A DNA stretch of 64,000 nucleotides from Seinonella peptonophila (GTDB lineage: Bacteria > Bacillota > Bacilli > Thermoactinomycetales > Thermoactinomycetaceae). The stretch spans positions 759,753 through 823,752 of the forward strand of contig NZ_FQVL01000001.1 in the NCBI RefSeq assembly GCF_900129355.1. The letters run 5' to 3'. The position numbers and the translations under genes are program-made. Under the pieces are notes generated by a model. That model ran no database searches. It was not told the origin of the DNA and saw only the letters and a list, made by a program, of their open reading frames with translations. Of this stretch, positions 37,585 through 45,577 are shown in pieces; position 1 is the stretch's first letter, and every line of letters starts with the position of its first letter.

Positions 37585-37601
37585 CGCAAAAATGATGCCA
37601 A
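37585..37601 (-). promoter_or_regulatory. Sigma-54 (-24/-12) promoter of the amino-acid transporter operon
   Basis: On the minus strand TTGGCATCATTTTTGCG has TGGCA and TTGC with the required 11-base step from GG to GC. Transcription would start near 37574, about 24 bases before the ATG at 37550. Confidence 0.75.
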
Positions 37602-37602
37602 A

Positions 37603-37627
37603 ATAAAAACCCTTATTAAAAAGGGTT
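37603..37627 (-). terminator. Terminator between the sigma-54 activator gene and the transporter operon
   Basis: AAACCC and GGGTTT with a T-rich tail on the minus strand (GGGTTTTTATTTT), which runs into the -24 element of the next promoter. Confidence 0.65.
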
Positions 37628-37652
37628 TGGTAAAGATAGATAGCGGCCAATT

Positions 37653-37666
37653 TTGCCGGTCGGCAA
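37653..37666. promoter_or_regulatory. Palindrome, candidate upstream activator site
   Basis: TTGCCGGTCGGCAA is a perfect palindrome around two bases, about 80-90 bases before the predicted transcription start. The position suits binding of the sigma-54 activator encoded next to it. Confidence 0.5.
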
Positions 37667-37673
37667 TCTTAAC

Positions 37674-39026
37674 CTACTCTGTCTCATATTTTTTTAGTTT
37701 CTCTCGGAGCGTTCGTTCTCCTATACCTATTATCTGAGCTGTCTTTCGTCTGTTTCCACCCATGGCAGCAAGATTATATTGGATCACTTTTTTTTCTACT
37801 TGTTGAATACTCTCCCCAACGTAGATAGGGATTAATGTATGGCTAGAAAAAACTTGTTGTTTTTGTTTCATCTCTTCAGGTAAGTCGGTGGTTTGAATCA
37901 CAGATGAATTGGTTAAAGCGATCGCTCGCTCTATAATATTTTGTAATTCCCGTACATTTCCAGGGTAATCATAATGAAGCAAAACTTGTAATGCCTCCTC
38001 AGAAATCCCTTCAACAGGCTTTCCCATACGGTGACTTAACTTGTTTAAAAAGAATTCTACTAACAATGGAATATCTTCTTTTCTTTCTCGTAAGGGTGGC
38101 AAATGAATCGGGATCACATTGAGCCGATAATATAGATCTTGTCTAAACTGACGATTCTGGATTTCTTGATATAAATCACGATTTGTTGCAGAGATCAACC
38201 GAAAATCAACAGGTTTTTCTATTGTACCGCCCACTGGAGACACTTTTCGTTCTTGAATTACACGTAACAGCTTTCCCTGCAAATTTAATTCCATTTCACC
38301 TATTTCATCCAGAAAAACAGTCCCACCGTCAGCCAAAGAAAAAAGCCCTAATTTCTTCTCAGTTGCCCCTGTAAAGGCACCTCTTTCATGCCCAAATAGT
38401 TCTGATTCCAGCAACCCTTCAGGAATCGCTGCACAATTAATCGTCTGAAAACGCTTCTGATGTCTTGGACTTTGGTAGTGAATAATTTTCGCCATCAATT
38501 CCTTACCTGTGCCACTCTCCCCAGTAATCAGGACATTTGATTCGATCTTTCTAATCTGGTCTAGCATACGAAAAACTTCTTGCATTTTAGGACTTTTCCC
38601 AATGAAACCATAATCATTATGTGCTTGTTCTAACGCTTCACCTAACCATTGAACTTTTGAGTGTAATGTATAAAATTCCTCAGCTCGTTCGAGCAAAACC
38701 ATTAATTCTTCTAGGTGAATCGGCTTAGTCACGTATGAAAATGCACCTTTATGCATCGCCTCCACCGAAGAAGGAATACTTCCATATGCAGTAATCATAA
38801 TCACAATGGTTGCAGGAGATATTCGCTTAATATCCTGTAATATATCCAACCCACCATGTTTTCCAACTTTTAAATCTAGCAATACAAAAGCAATATCTAT
38901 TTTCTTAAATAATGGAATTGCTTTTTCGGGATCAGTAAATGTATAGACATGAAAATGATCTTCTAAAGCAAAGGCAAGTGATTGGCAAATGGATGGTTCA
39001 TCGTCAATAATCATGATGTGGTGCAA
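37674..39026 (-). CDS. NtrC-family sigma-54-dependent response regulator
   Basis: 450 residues. Receiver with D8/D9, phosphoacceptor D51 (VLLDLKVGKHGG) and K101 (TKP), a central AAA+ domain with Walker A GESGTGKE (169-176), the sigma-54 contact loop GAFTGA (216-221), Walker B TVFLDEIGEM and the arginine finger region, and a Fis-type helix-turn-helix (NRRKTAQIIGIGERTLREKLKKY). It opens sigma-54 promoters with ATP. The transporter operon just downstream has such a promoter. TTG 39026 overlaps the kinase stop by 16 bp. Confidence 0.93.
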   Translation of the reverse strand: MHHIMIIDDEPSICQSLAFALEDHFHVYTFTDPEKAIPLFKKIDIAFVLLDLKVGKHGGLDILQDIKRISPATIVIMITAYGSIPSSVEAMHKGAFSYVTKPIHLEELMVLLERAEEFYTLHSKVQWLGEALEQAHNDYGFIGKSPKMQEVFRMLDQIRKIESNVLITGESGTGKELMAKIIHYQSPRHQKRFQTINCAAIPEGLLESELFGHERGAFTGATEKKLGLFSLADGGTVFLDEIGEMELNLQGKLLRVIQERKVSPVGGTIEKPVDFRLISATNRDLYQEIQNRQFRQDLYYRLNVIPIHLPPLRERKEDIPLLVEFFLNKLSHRMGKPVEGISEEALQVLLHYDYPGNVRELQNIIERAIALTNSSVIQTTDLPEEMKQKQQVFSSHTLIPIYVGESIQQVEKKVIQYNLAAMGGNRRKTAQIIGIGERTLREKLKKYETE

Positions 39027-40696
39027 AGTATATTCACATCCTCTTTTGGAAGCTGATTGGGAAATGTTAACGTAAAATTGGTTCCTTTCTCCAATTGACT
39101 CTTTACATGAACAGATCCATGGTTCTCCTTGATCAATTGATAAGATATAGCTAGACCTAAACCAATTCCACCATTTTTATTAGAATAAAAAGGTTCGAAT
39201 ATGCGATAAATCTCTTCTTCTTCGATACCATGACCATTATCAATAACCTCAATCCTCACATGCTTTTCTATAGACCTTGCTGAAATCATGAGTTGCCCCC
39301 CTAAGTCAAGCGCTTGGATTGCATTCATAATCAGATTGAGCAAAATTTGTTGAACTTGGTGACGATCTGCGTATAATTCGCAAGAACGACTGATATCTAT
39401 TTGTACAGTAAGATTTTTTTCATGGCATTTTGCATTTAAAAGCAACATAATGTGTTCAACTAAATCATGCAGTTGAAAAAGTGCGGGGGTAGATTTACGT
39501 GGTCGTGCATAATTTAATAAGTCATTCACCAAATCATTGAGACGGGTAATTTCACTTGTCACTTGTTCGGAAAAGTTCTTACAAAACGTAGGATTATTCA
39601 TTTTTTGAGGGAGCAGTTGCGTATAGGTCAAAATAGATGTAAGTGGATTGCGAATTTCATGAGCAATCCCTAACATTAACTGACCTAGTGAGCGCAAGCG
39701 ATTGCTTTCTGTCATTTGTATCTCCAGTCGTTGTTGAAAACGATGATGTTCTTCCAATAAGTCTAGTTTTTCTTGTAATAGCTGATTCATTCGCTCAATT
39801 TCATGGGTACGTTTTGCGACCTCCTTCTTTAGTTGACGGTTCCACCAAAAGATGCCTAATAAAAGAAGAGCTGCAACACCTACACCCACTTTTAACCAAA
39901 ACATCCATCGCTCAATCTCTGCAGATAAAGGCATAATGTATTCGCCAAACCACTTTTTCTCGATCTTGATGTATGTTCCATCCTTTTTAATCATAGAGAT
40001 TCCTTCATTAATTACAGTCAATAACTGCTTGTTCTTTGGCAATACTGCTAATCCATAATCTTGTGGATGTAAAGGTTCACCCACGATTTTAATCATGGAC
40101 TGTTTTTTCATCGTTTGCACAAAATATTGTCCTGTTATTCGATTCCCAACAAAGGCATCTACTTTTCCATCAGCTAGTAACTGAATCGCTTCTTGTTGAT
40201 TCATCACTTCGACCAATTGATTTCCATGATCACTTTGGATCAACTCGTTCGCAATATCGCCTTTTTGTACCGCTACTCTCATCTTCTTGATATCTTTCAA
40301 TTCTCGAACATACAGGTTATCTTTACGAACAAAAATTGCCTGTCTGCTTGTAAAATAAGGTTTTGAAAAGTCATAGACTCGGTCACGTGCTACACTATAT
40401 TTCATCCCTTGAATTGCATCCACTTGTCCACGATGAAGAGCTTTTATTGCTTGCTCCCATGGCATTGGTACAAATTCAAATCGAATCCCTGTTTGAATGG
40501 AAATAGCATTCATAACATCGACATTAAAACCTGTATATACCCCATTCTCACTTAGAAATTCAAACGGTGGAAAATGTCGATCCCCAGCAATGCGAATTGT
40601 TCGAATCGGTTCATTTCCTACAATTGATGAAATGGATGAAAAGCCGAATAAAGAAAATAGAGAAAACAGAATGATGACAAATACGAGTCTCCTCAT
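39011..40696 (-). CDS. Histidine kinase with an extracellular solute-binding (PBPb) sensor
   Basis: 561 residues from ATG 40696, seven bases after AGGAG. Signal/TM1, then a complete family-3 solute-binding domain (IRIAGDRHFPPFEF, YTGFNVDVMNAIS, VDAIQGMKYSVARDRVYDFS in part, ending KIEKKWFGEY), TM2 (about 265-285), a coiled coil, HisKA (GIAHEIRNPLTSILTYTQ) and HATPase (NLIMNAIQAL, DNGHGIEEEE, GGIGLGLAI). It senses an amino-acid-like ligand directly and should phosphorylate the adjacent activator. Confidence 0.92.
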   Translation of the reverse strand: MRRLVFVIILFSLFSLFGFSSISSIVGNEPIRTIRIAGDRHFPPFEFLSENGVYTGFNVDVMNAISIQTGIRFEFVPMPWEQAIKALHRGQVDAIQGMKYSVARDRVYDFSKPYFTSRQAIFVRKDNLYVRELKDIKKMRVAVQKGDIANELIQSDHGNQLVEVMNQQEAIQLLADGKVDAFVGNRITGQYFVQTMKKQSMIKIVGEPLHPQDYGLAVLPKNKQLLTVINEGISMIKKDGTYIKIEKKWFGEYIMPLSAEIERWMFWLKVGVGVAALLLLGIFWWNRQLKKEVAKRTHEIERMNQLLQEKLDLLEEHHRFQQRLEIQMTESNRLRSLGQLMLGIAHEIRNPLTSILTYTQLLPQKMNNPTFCKNFSEQVTSEITRLNDLVNDLLNYARPRKSTPALFQLHDLVEHIMLLLNAKCHEKNLTVQIDISRSCELYADRHQVQQILLNLIMNAIQALDLGGQLMISARSIEKHVRIEVIDNGHGIEEEEIYRIFEPFYSNKNGGIGLGLAISYQLIKENHGSVHVKSQLEKGTNFTLTFPNQLPKEDVNILCTTS

Positions 40697-40808
40697 AGCC
40701 CTACTCCTAAAATGCATTTATATAACAAATTATATTATACATTTATGAAATAAAAAGAGCGTTTCCTAACTTTTCTAGATCACCAAAATCTATCTCAAAC
40801 CGATGAAA

Positions 40809-40897
40809 CGGTCAGTCTCGCATCTTTGCAAGGCCGGATCAGTGCGTCGCCGTGAAACACGATTACGAGCCGATCACGTGACTTTGTCTACAATCTG
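40809..40897 (+). repeat. GC-rich dispersed repeat, partial copy D (3' third)
   Basis: Matches only the last third of copies A-C: GTCAGTCTCGCATCTTTGCA, GGCCGGATCAGTGCGTCGCCG, ACGATTACGAGCCGATCACG and the tail ACTTTGTCTACAATCTG. It lies between the sensor kinase and metallophosphoesterase genes and contains several mismatches. Confidence 0.75.
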
Positions 40898-40972
40898 CTA
40901 TCTTTGTTCCTTTTTTTGTCGAGAAATGTTATAAAATAAAATAAATCTATCGTTAGAAAAGGAGTAACACTA

Positions 40973-42091
40973 TTGATCATCTTTCCAATCATCTTGGTGT
41001 TTGTACTATTCGCGAACTACTACATCGGTTGGCATGGGGCATTTATTATTTCGTATTTTTCACTTCCCATTCCGATCATTTTATACTGGGTATTATTTTG
41101 GGTTGTATCTTTCTCCTATGTACTCGGTCGTATAATTCCTGGTCCAATAGGTCGACTGATTAAGGTGATGGGCTCTATTTATTTTGCCTTTATGCAATAC
41201 TCTTTGATATTACTCATATTGATGGATCTATCTGCTTGGATCATGAATCTTTCGGGAATCTCTCCTACTCAATATGTACCTATACTATTGGTTGTTTATC
41301 TCATTTTACTGATCATCGTATTTGGAATCGGTTCCTTTATGGCTTGGTCACCTATTAAGCGTACATATAACGTACATATCAATAAAAAAGCTGGTTCACT
41401 TAAAGAGCTGAAAATTGCCGTGGCATCTGACCTTCATCTGGGAAATATAGTTGGCAATCGACACCTGAGCAAACTTGTAAAAGAGTTTCAAGCAATGCAG
41501 CCTGATTTAATTCTGTTGGTTGGTGATGTTCTCGATGATGTAATCGAACCATTTCTTCGTAATAAAATGGTAGATAAGTTAAAGCTACTACAAGCTAGAT
41601 ATGGCACTTATGCAGTCTTAGGAAATCATGAATATATAGGGAAAGATATTAAAAGATATGTAAAAGAGATGAAATCGATTCAAATTCCAGTGCTACGTGA
41701 TCAAACGATTTTAGTAGAAGATTCTTTTTATATTGTAGGCAGAAAAGATAAGACTGCTGAACGCGCAGACCCAGATGGTCGTTTGAGTATGCTGGATTTG
41801 GTGAAAGATGTAGATCCATCACTACCCATTATTGCAATGGATCATCAACCTCATCAATTTGACAAGGCATTAGCAGCAGGAGTAGATATTCTCCTTTGTG
41901 GTCATACACACCGAGGTCAAATGGCTCCTAACCATCTTATTACAAAGCGGCTGTTTGAACTCGATTGGGGCTATATTCTAAAGGAGAAGATGCATGTGAT
42001 TGTCTCTTCTGGATTTGGGCTGTGGGGTCCTCCTATTCGCTTGGGAAGCAGATCTGAGTTCATTGAGTTGACTGTCACCTTTGATGAATAA
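40973..42091 (+). CDS. Membrane-anchored metallophosphoesterase (YkuE-like)
   Basis: 372 residues: four helices in the first 125, then a calcineurin-like phosphoesterase with ASDLHLG, LVGDVLDD, GNHEYIG, AMDHQPHQF and CGHTHRGQM, the full five-block metal set. It hydrolyses phosphomonoesters or lipid-linked phosphates at the membrane; exact substrate unknown. TTG 40973 is eight bases after AAAGGAG. A strong terminator follows. Confidence 0.9.
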   Translation: MIIFPIILVFVLFANYYIGWHGAFIISYFSLPIPIILYWVLFWVVSFSYVLGRIIPGPIGRLIKVMGSIYFAFMQYSLILLILMDLSAWIMNLSGISPTQYVPILLVVYLILLIIVFGIGSFMAWSPIKRTYNVHINKKAGSLKELKIAVASDLHLGNIVGNRHLSKLVKEFQAMQPDLILLVGDVLDDVIEPFLRNKMVDKLKLLQARYGTYAVLGNHEYIGKDIKRYVKEMKSIQIPVLRDQTILVEDSFYIVGRKDKTAERADPDGRLSMLDLVKDVDPSLPIIAMDHQPHQFDKALAAGVDILLCGHTHRGQMAPNHLITKRLFELDWGYILKEKMHVIVSSGFGLWGPPIRLGSRSEFIELTVTFDE

Positions 42092-42139
42092 TGAAAGAAG
42101 CCACCATCATGGTTTCTCAACACTCAATATAAATCACTC

Positions 42140-42174
42140 AACAGAACCAGCATAGAAGTATTGCTGGTTCTGTT
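42140..42174. terminator. Bidirectional terminator between phosphoesterase and lasso operon
   Basis: AACAGAACCAGC and GCTGGTTCTGTT form a perfect 12-bp stem. It overlaps the last bases of the B1 gene and serves both converging transcripts. Confidence 0.85.
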
Positions 42175-42451
42175 ATTCTTTCTGTTCTTCAATAAATCCT
42201 AAGCTAAGCAACTGAGCAATAAATCGATCTAATGCACTGCTAAGAGTCTCTCTGGATGCATCGATCTGATCTACAAGCCGATCTAAGACTACATTTTTAT
42301 CATGAGATTTTTGTAATTCAATCCACATTAAATTGCCAACCTCGTTAAATCGATGATATTCTCCTGTTCTAGTATTCAACAACATAACCTCTCCATACAA
42401 TTCCGTCTCGATGATCGCTTTCTGTCTACAGTAAATGATTGATCCCTCCAT
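42173..42451 (-). CDS. Lasso-type B1 / PqqD-like leader-recognition protein
   Basis: 92 residues. The three-strand, three-helix RiPP-recognition fold of PqqD is apparent: GEVMLLNTRTGEYHRFNEVGNLMWIEL shown in part (LLNTRTGEYHRFNEVG) followed by a helical half (LVDQIDASRETLSSALDRFIAQLLSLGFIE). Such B1 proteins bind the leader of a lasso precursor and hand it to the B2 protease. The gene overlaps B2 by 26 bp and ends the operon. It could instead serve another RiPP type, but precursor and B2 next to it favour lasso. Confidence 0.85.
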   Translation of the reverse strand: MEGSIIYCRQKAIIETELYGEVMLLNTRTGEYHRFNEVGNLMWIELQKSHDKNVVLDRLVDQIDASRETLSSALDRFIAQLLSLGFIEEQKE

Positions 42452-43100
42452 TTACTTCTTGCTTCGCTAAATTTCTAGACAAATTCTGCAACCAAATTTC
42501 TACCATACAGCAAAGGACGATCCCAATTGCAAGTGTTGCAGTTTTTCTGCTGCTCTTTAAGACTTTTGCTAATCGATCAGGGTCAATAATCTGAGCCTCA
42601 ACTAAGAAAGAATGACTCAATAATTCACGGATTTGTTGACGATTTTGCACAACATACATCTCATCCAGCGCACTCATTTGTAAATTATAATTTTTACTTA
42701 CAACAACCCAAGCATGAAATTCAAACCCTCTAATCGCCGTCATGGAACGTTTTCGGCCAATTACGACCTGAGCTGGTAAACCAAATAATCGCAAGGCACC
42801 ACATATAATAGAGGCTCGTTCTAGGCAAAGCGCTTTACGATGTCTGAGATTAATCAAACGTTGGACAAAAAGATTCATTTCTCTAGCAAACAAATATTCC
42901 TCTACTTCACTATCAAATGAAAACTTCCACTGGGTTGATATTTTATCGACCTGTTGTAATGTAGCCTGTCCACCCTTTTTCTGAAAACGACTCACCATTC
43001 TCCAAACAAATAGGATTATTCTTATTTTTATATTGAAACGCGGTTTGGGTAGCAGATAGAAAACCGATTTACCTGAAATTAGACTTTGATAATATTTCAT
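42426..43100 (-). CDS. Lasso-type B2 leader peptidase (transglutaminase-like fold)
   Basis: 224 residues from ATG 43100, six bases after AAAGGAG. The cysteine-protease triad of B2/McjB proteins can be placed at C92 (KALCLERA), H129 (FEFHAWVV) and D146 (SALDEMY), with the conserved stretch LFGLPAQVVIGRK. It would cut the leader from the precursor. Unlike the usual 140-160 residue B2, it has about 75 extra C-terminal residues with one membrane helix (TATLAIGIVLCCMVEIWL), so it may work at the membrane. Confidence 0.85.
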   Translation of the reverse strand: MKYYQSLISGKSVFYLLPKPRFNIKIRIILFVWRMVSRFQKKGGQATLQQVDKISTQWKFSFDSEVEEYLFAREMNLFVQRLINLRHRKALCLERASIICGALRLFGLPAQVVIGRKRSMTAIRGFEFHAWVVVSKNYNLQMSALDEMYVVQNRQQIRELLSHSFLVEAQIIDPDRLAKVLKSSRKTATLAIGIVLCCMVEIWLQNLSRNLAKQEVNGGINHLL

Positions 43101-43119
43101 CAAAAACTCCTTTCAAGAA

Positions 43120-43157
43120 AATACCATAGACCCTGTTATGCTAAGGTCTATGGTATT
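43120..43157 (-). terminator. Hairpin between precursor and B2 genes
   Basis: AATACCATAGACC and GGTCTATGGTATT form a perfect 13-bp stem with a 12-base loop, followed on the minus strand by TTTTCTT. It probably stops part of the transcripts, so that precursor mRNA is in excess over enzyme mRNA, or protects the precursor message. Confidence 0.7.
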
Positions 43158-43174
43158 CTACTATCAATCTTTCC

Positions 43175-43300
43175 TTATACCCACTGTCCATCATAGCCAT
43201 CGATTAACCGACCACCAAAACCACCTGTTACTTCTTCCAGTTCACCTTCTTTAATGACTTTCGGTTCTTCATACAAGATTTTTTCCTTCTCTTTTTCCAA
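43175..43300 (-). CDS. Lasso peptide precursor (A), 41 residues
   Basis: The frame starts with TTG 43300, eight bases after GGAGG. The leader holds Y10, P13, V15, G19 and T25, the spacing YxxPxLxxxGxxxxxT of lasso leaders read by B1. Threonine is at -2, so the core is GFGGRLIDGYDGQWV: Gly1 and Asp8 can form an eight-member macrolactam ring and the seven-residue tail GYDGQWV could thread. Position before B2 and B1 supports this. The protein is too short for usual gene finders. Ring and threading are inferred. Confidence 0.85.
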   Translation of the reverse strand: MEKEKEKILYEEPKVIKEGELEEVTGGFGGRLIDGYDGQWV

Positions 43301-43336
43301 GTAGAAGACCTCCTCATTAAATATTGGTACACTATT

Positions 43337-43365
43337 ATTTTAATTCAAACAAATAGTTCAGTCAA
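43337..43365 (-). promoter_or_regulatory. Sigma-A promoter of the lasso operon
   Basis: On the minus strand TTGACT (43365-43360), a 17-base spacer and TAAAAT (43342-43337). Transcription would start near 43330, about 30 bases before the precursor start codon. Confidence 0.75.
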
Positions 43366-43428
43366 ATAATTTCAATTATATTTTGTATAATACAATTATC
43401 TGATAGCATGAATAGACTGAACTCTTTC

Positions 43429-44145
43429 TTACATCTTTTTATTACTTCTGGTTAAAAGTAGCTCTAATAATCGATCCGACTTTGAAAAATCGATATGCGT
43501 AAAATTGTTGAGAATCTCAGTGAAAATTACCGGAGGCTTCTTGGAATATACGATTTGTTGCTTTTCGAGCTTACAAAAAAGCGAAAACGTCTTCTTTGAA
43601 TTATCAATTAGGTAAACATGATCAACAAGCTTAATTGCTCGTTTTAGGTTACGATGTGACTTACGAAAACGATTTTGAATATATCTCATTTCGATCTGAG
43701 GAGTTCCTTGGGTTACGCTCCTCTCTTTCACAAAAGATGCGTGAAGTTCAGGGGTTCCTAAACTTAAATAAAATAGGATTGTCTCATCATAGTGTTGCTT
43801 AATCGCCAATTCAAGTCGGCGTATATCAGATGGCATCTGATCGAGATAATCATTTAATCCGATTTGATCCCCAGGCATGGTGATTCGGTCCAGCAATGAA
43901 GTCAACGTAGTCTCATATACTAAAGAATCACCTAAGAGGATATGATGACGAATCATAGGTTCAATCACTTGATAATGAAATGCTGGTATCCCACTCTCAA
44001 AACCAGACGCGGCAATTTTTTCATCTGGTAAAAGATAGATAACTTGATTTTGAAAATAGGGTTGTAATACTTCTTTAATAAAAGTTGTCTTACCAGCACC
44101 ATAAACGCCAGCAACTATAATGAATCGTTTCTTATCTTCCCGCAT
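43429..44145 (-). CDS. Zeta-toxin-like P-loop kinase
   Basis: 238 residues from ATG 44145, after AGAGAGG. P-loop GVYGAGKTT, then the zeta-like LPDEKIAASGFESG, ETTLTSLL and FYLSLGTPELHASFVKER. The overall order fits the zeta toxin/UDP-N-acetylglucosamine kinase superfamily, but no epsilon-like antitoxin gene is next to it, so a housekeeping or modification role is as likely. It lies upstream of the lasso operon on the same strand with a promoter between them. Confidence 0.7.
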   Translation of the reverse strand: MREDKKRFIIVAGVYGAGKTTFIKEVLQPYFQNQVIYLLPDEKIAASGFESGIPAFHYQVIEPMIRHHILLGDSLVYETTLTSLLDRITMPGDQIGLNDYLDQMPSDIRRLELAIKQHYDETILFYLSLGTPELHASFVKERSVTQGTPQIEMRYIQNRFRKSHRNLKRAIKLVDHVYLIDNSKKTFSLFCKLEKQQIVYSKKPPVIFTEILNNFTHIDFSKSDRLLELLLTRSNKKM

Positions 44146-44207
44146 GTTTGAAACCTCTCTATATTCAGTTTGAAATTGGGCAGATGGATTCATTAAGGCT
44201 TTGGATA

Positions 44208-45035
44208 TCAGCTTATTAGTTGATAAAAAGCATTCTGTAGTTTTCTCGTTATTTTACCTGGTTGTCCTCGACCTATTTCTCGATCATCAACTTGAATCAC
44301 AGGACACACTTCCATTGTTGTACTTGTAATAAAACACTCATCCGCTTGATATAACTGCTCTTTAGAAAAATGGGTTTCTTTCACTGGGATTTGCAAATCT
44401 TCTGCGATGGAGATGACAATCTGTCTTGTAATTCCATGTAAAATAAGGTGGTTGGCTGGATGTGTTAACAATTGGCCATTTTCAACAATAAAGAGGTTGG
44501 TGGAACTACCTTCAGTCACGACACCCTCTCTTACTAGAATCGCCTCATGTGCATGTTGCTGAACTGCTTTCTGCTTCGCTAATACTGCCCCAAGTAGATT
44601 CAAACTCTTAATATCGCAGCGTAACCAACGTATATCTTCTGTGGTAACAGTATGAACCCCTTTATTTAAAGCCTGAATGGGACGATCGTTCTGTTGTGTG
44701 TATGCGACTAAAATAGGCTCACTTTTTACCGGAAAATGGTGCGTACGCGAAGCAACTCCACGTGTTACTTGCAAATAAACATTTCCCTGCACTAACTGAT
44801 TTTGTGCAACCAATTCCGCTAATTTCACTTTTAATTGATTGAAACCATAAGGTAAATTTATTTCAATTGCTTCTGCACTTCTTTTCAAACGTTCTAAGTG
44901 TGCATCTAAATAAAAAGGTTGCTGATGATATACACGAATCACTTCATATACCCCATCACCAAACTGGTAGCCGCGGTCTTCAATGTCGATATGGATTTCT
45001 GTTCGTTCCACTAACTGATCACGGTATAAAATCAT
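44208..45035 (-). CDS. dat: D-amino-acid transaminase
   Basis: 275 residues, class IV aminotransferase. Start signature DRGYQFGDGVYEVIRVY, PLP lysine K143 (CDIKSLNLLGAVLAKQ), the SSTNLFIVENGQL loop and the end STTMEVCPVIQVDDREIG match Bacillus Dat. It makes D-glutamate or D-alanine from D-amino acids and keto acids, for cell-wall synthesis. ATG 45035 is preceded by TGGATG without a strong site. Confidence 0.92.
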   Translation of the reverse strand: MILYRDQLVERTEIHIDIEDRGYQFGDGVYEVIRVYHQQPFYLDAHLERLKRSAEAIEINLPYGFNQLKVKLAELVAQNQLVQGNVYLQVTRGVASRTHHFPVKSEPILVAYTQQNDRPIQALNKGVHTVTTEDIRWLRCDIKSLNLLGAVLAKQKAVQQHAHEAILVREGVVTEGSSTNLFIVENGQLLTHPANHLILHGITRQIVISIAEDLQIPVKETHFSKEQLYQADECFITSTTMEVCPVIQVDDREIGRGQPGKITRKLQNAFYQLIS

Positions 45036-45072
45036 GTAACATCCACCTCAATTCACTTCTGATTCGTTTTTG

Positions 45073-45513
45073 TCATGACGAGCGATAAATAAATATAAGT
45101 CCTAAAATTAGAAAAGCAATACCCCATAATCTTTGTTGGTTAAACATCACTTGCGTACTTTGAAACCATCCAAAATGATCAATTACCATACTCATCGTAA
45201 TCTGACCTATAATAACCGATACAATCGCAATTCCAATCCCAACTCTTGGCACTGCAATCGTGAGGACGGTAATATAGATAGCGCCAATCACTCCACCCAA
45301 TAACTGCCACTTGGGGACATGGATTACTTCCCAAAGATTTCCTTTGCCAATAAACAAAAGAACCAGCAATAAACTAAAACTCCCTACCAAAAATGAAACA
45401 AATGCAGCCTGGATTGGACCAACTGTTTTCCCTAGTGTGCCATTGATACTTCCTTGTATGCTTAAACCAAAGCCGGATAGTAATAGCAATATTAGAATGA
45501 AGATATTTTTCAT
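45073..45513 (-). CDS. DMT-superfamily membrane protein (YdcZ/DUF606)
   Basis: 146 residues, five helices. GLSIQGSINGTLGKTVGPIQAAFVSFLVG in part (SINGTLGKTVGPIQAAF), LGGVIGAIYI and the end LILGLIFIYRSS are typical DUF606. Many such proteins occur in pairs; here a single one is present. The transported compound is unknown. Confidence 0.85.
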   Translation of the reverse strand: MKNIFILILLLLSGFGLSIQGSINGTLGKTVGPIQAAFVSFLVGSFSLLLVLLFIGKGNLWEVIHVPKWQLLGGVIGAIYITVLTIAVPRVGIGIAIVSVIIGQITMSMVIDHFGWFQSTQVMFNQQRLWGIAFLILGLIFIYRSS

Positions 45514-45577
45514 AATAAACCATCCCTAAAATAAATTGTATTCTATTTAAATTACATAAATAAGTACCTTAGGTTTC

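Noticed and set aside
42173-42451. PqqD of a pyrroloquinoline quinone pathway
   Set aside because: No PqqA, B, C or E genes nearby, while a lasso-like precursor and B2 are adjacent.
43429-44145. Zeta/epsilon toxin-antitoxin pair
   Set aside because: No small antitoxin frame with a ribosome site on either side; only the kinase fold is supported.
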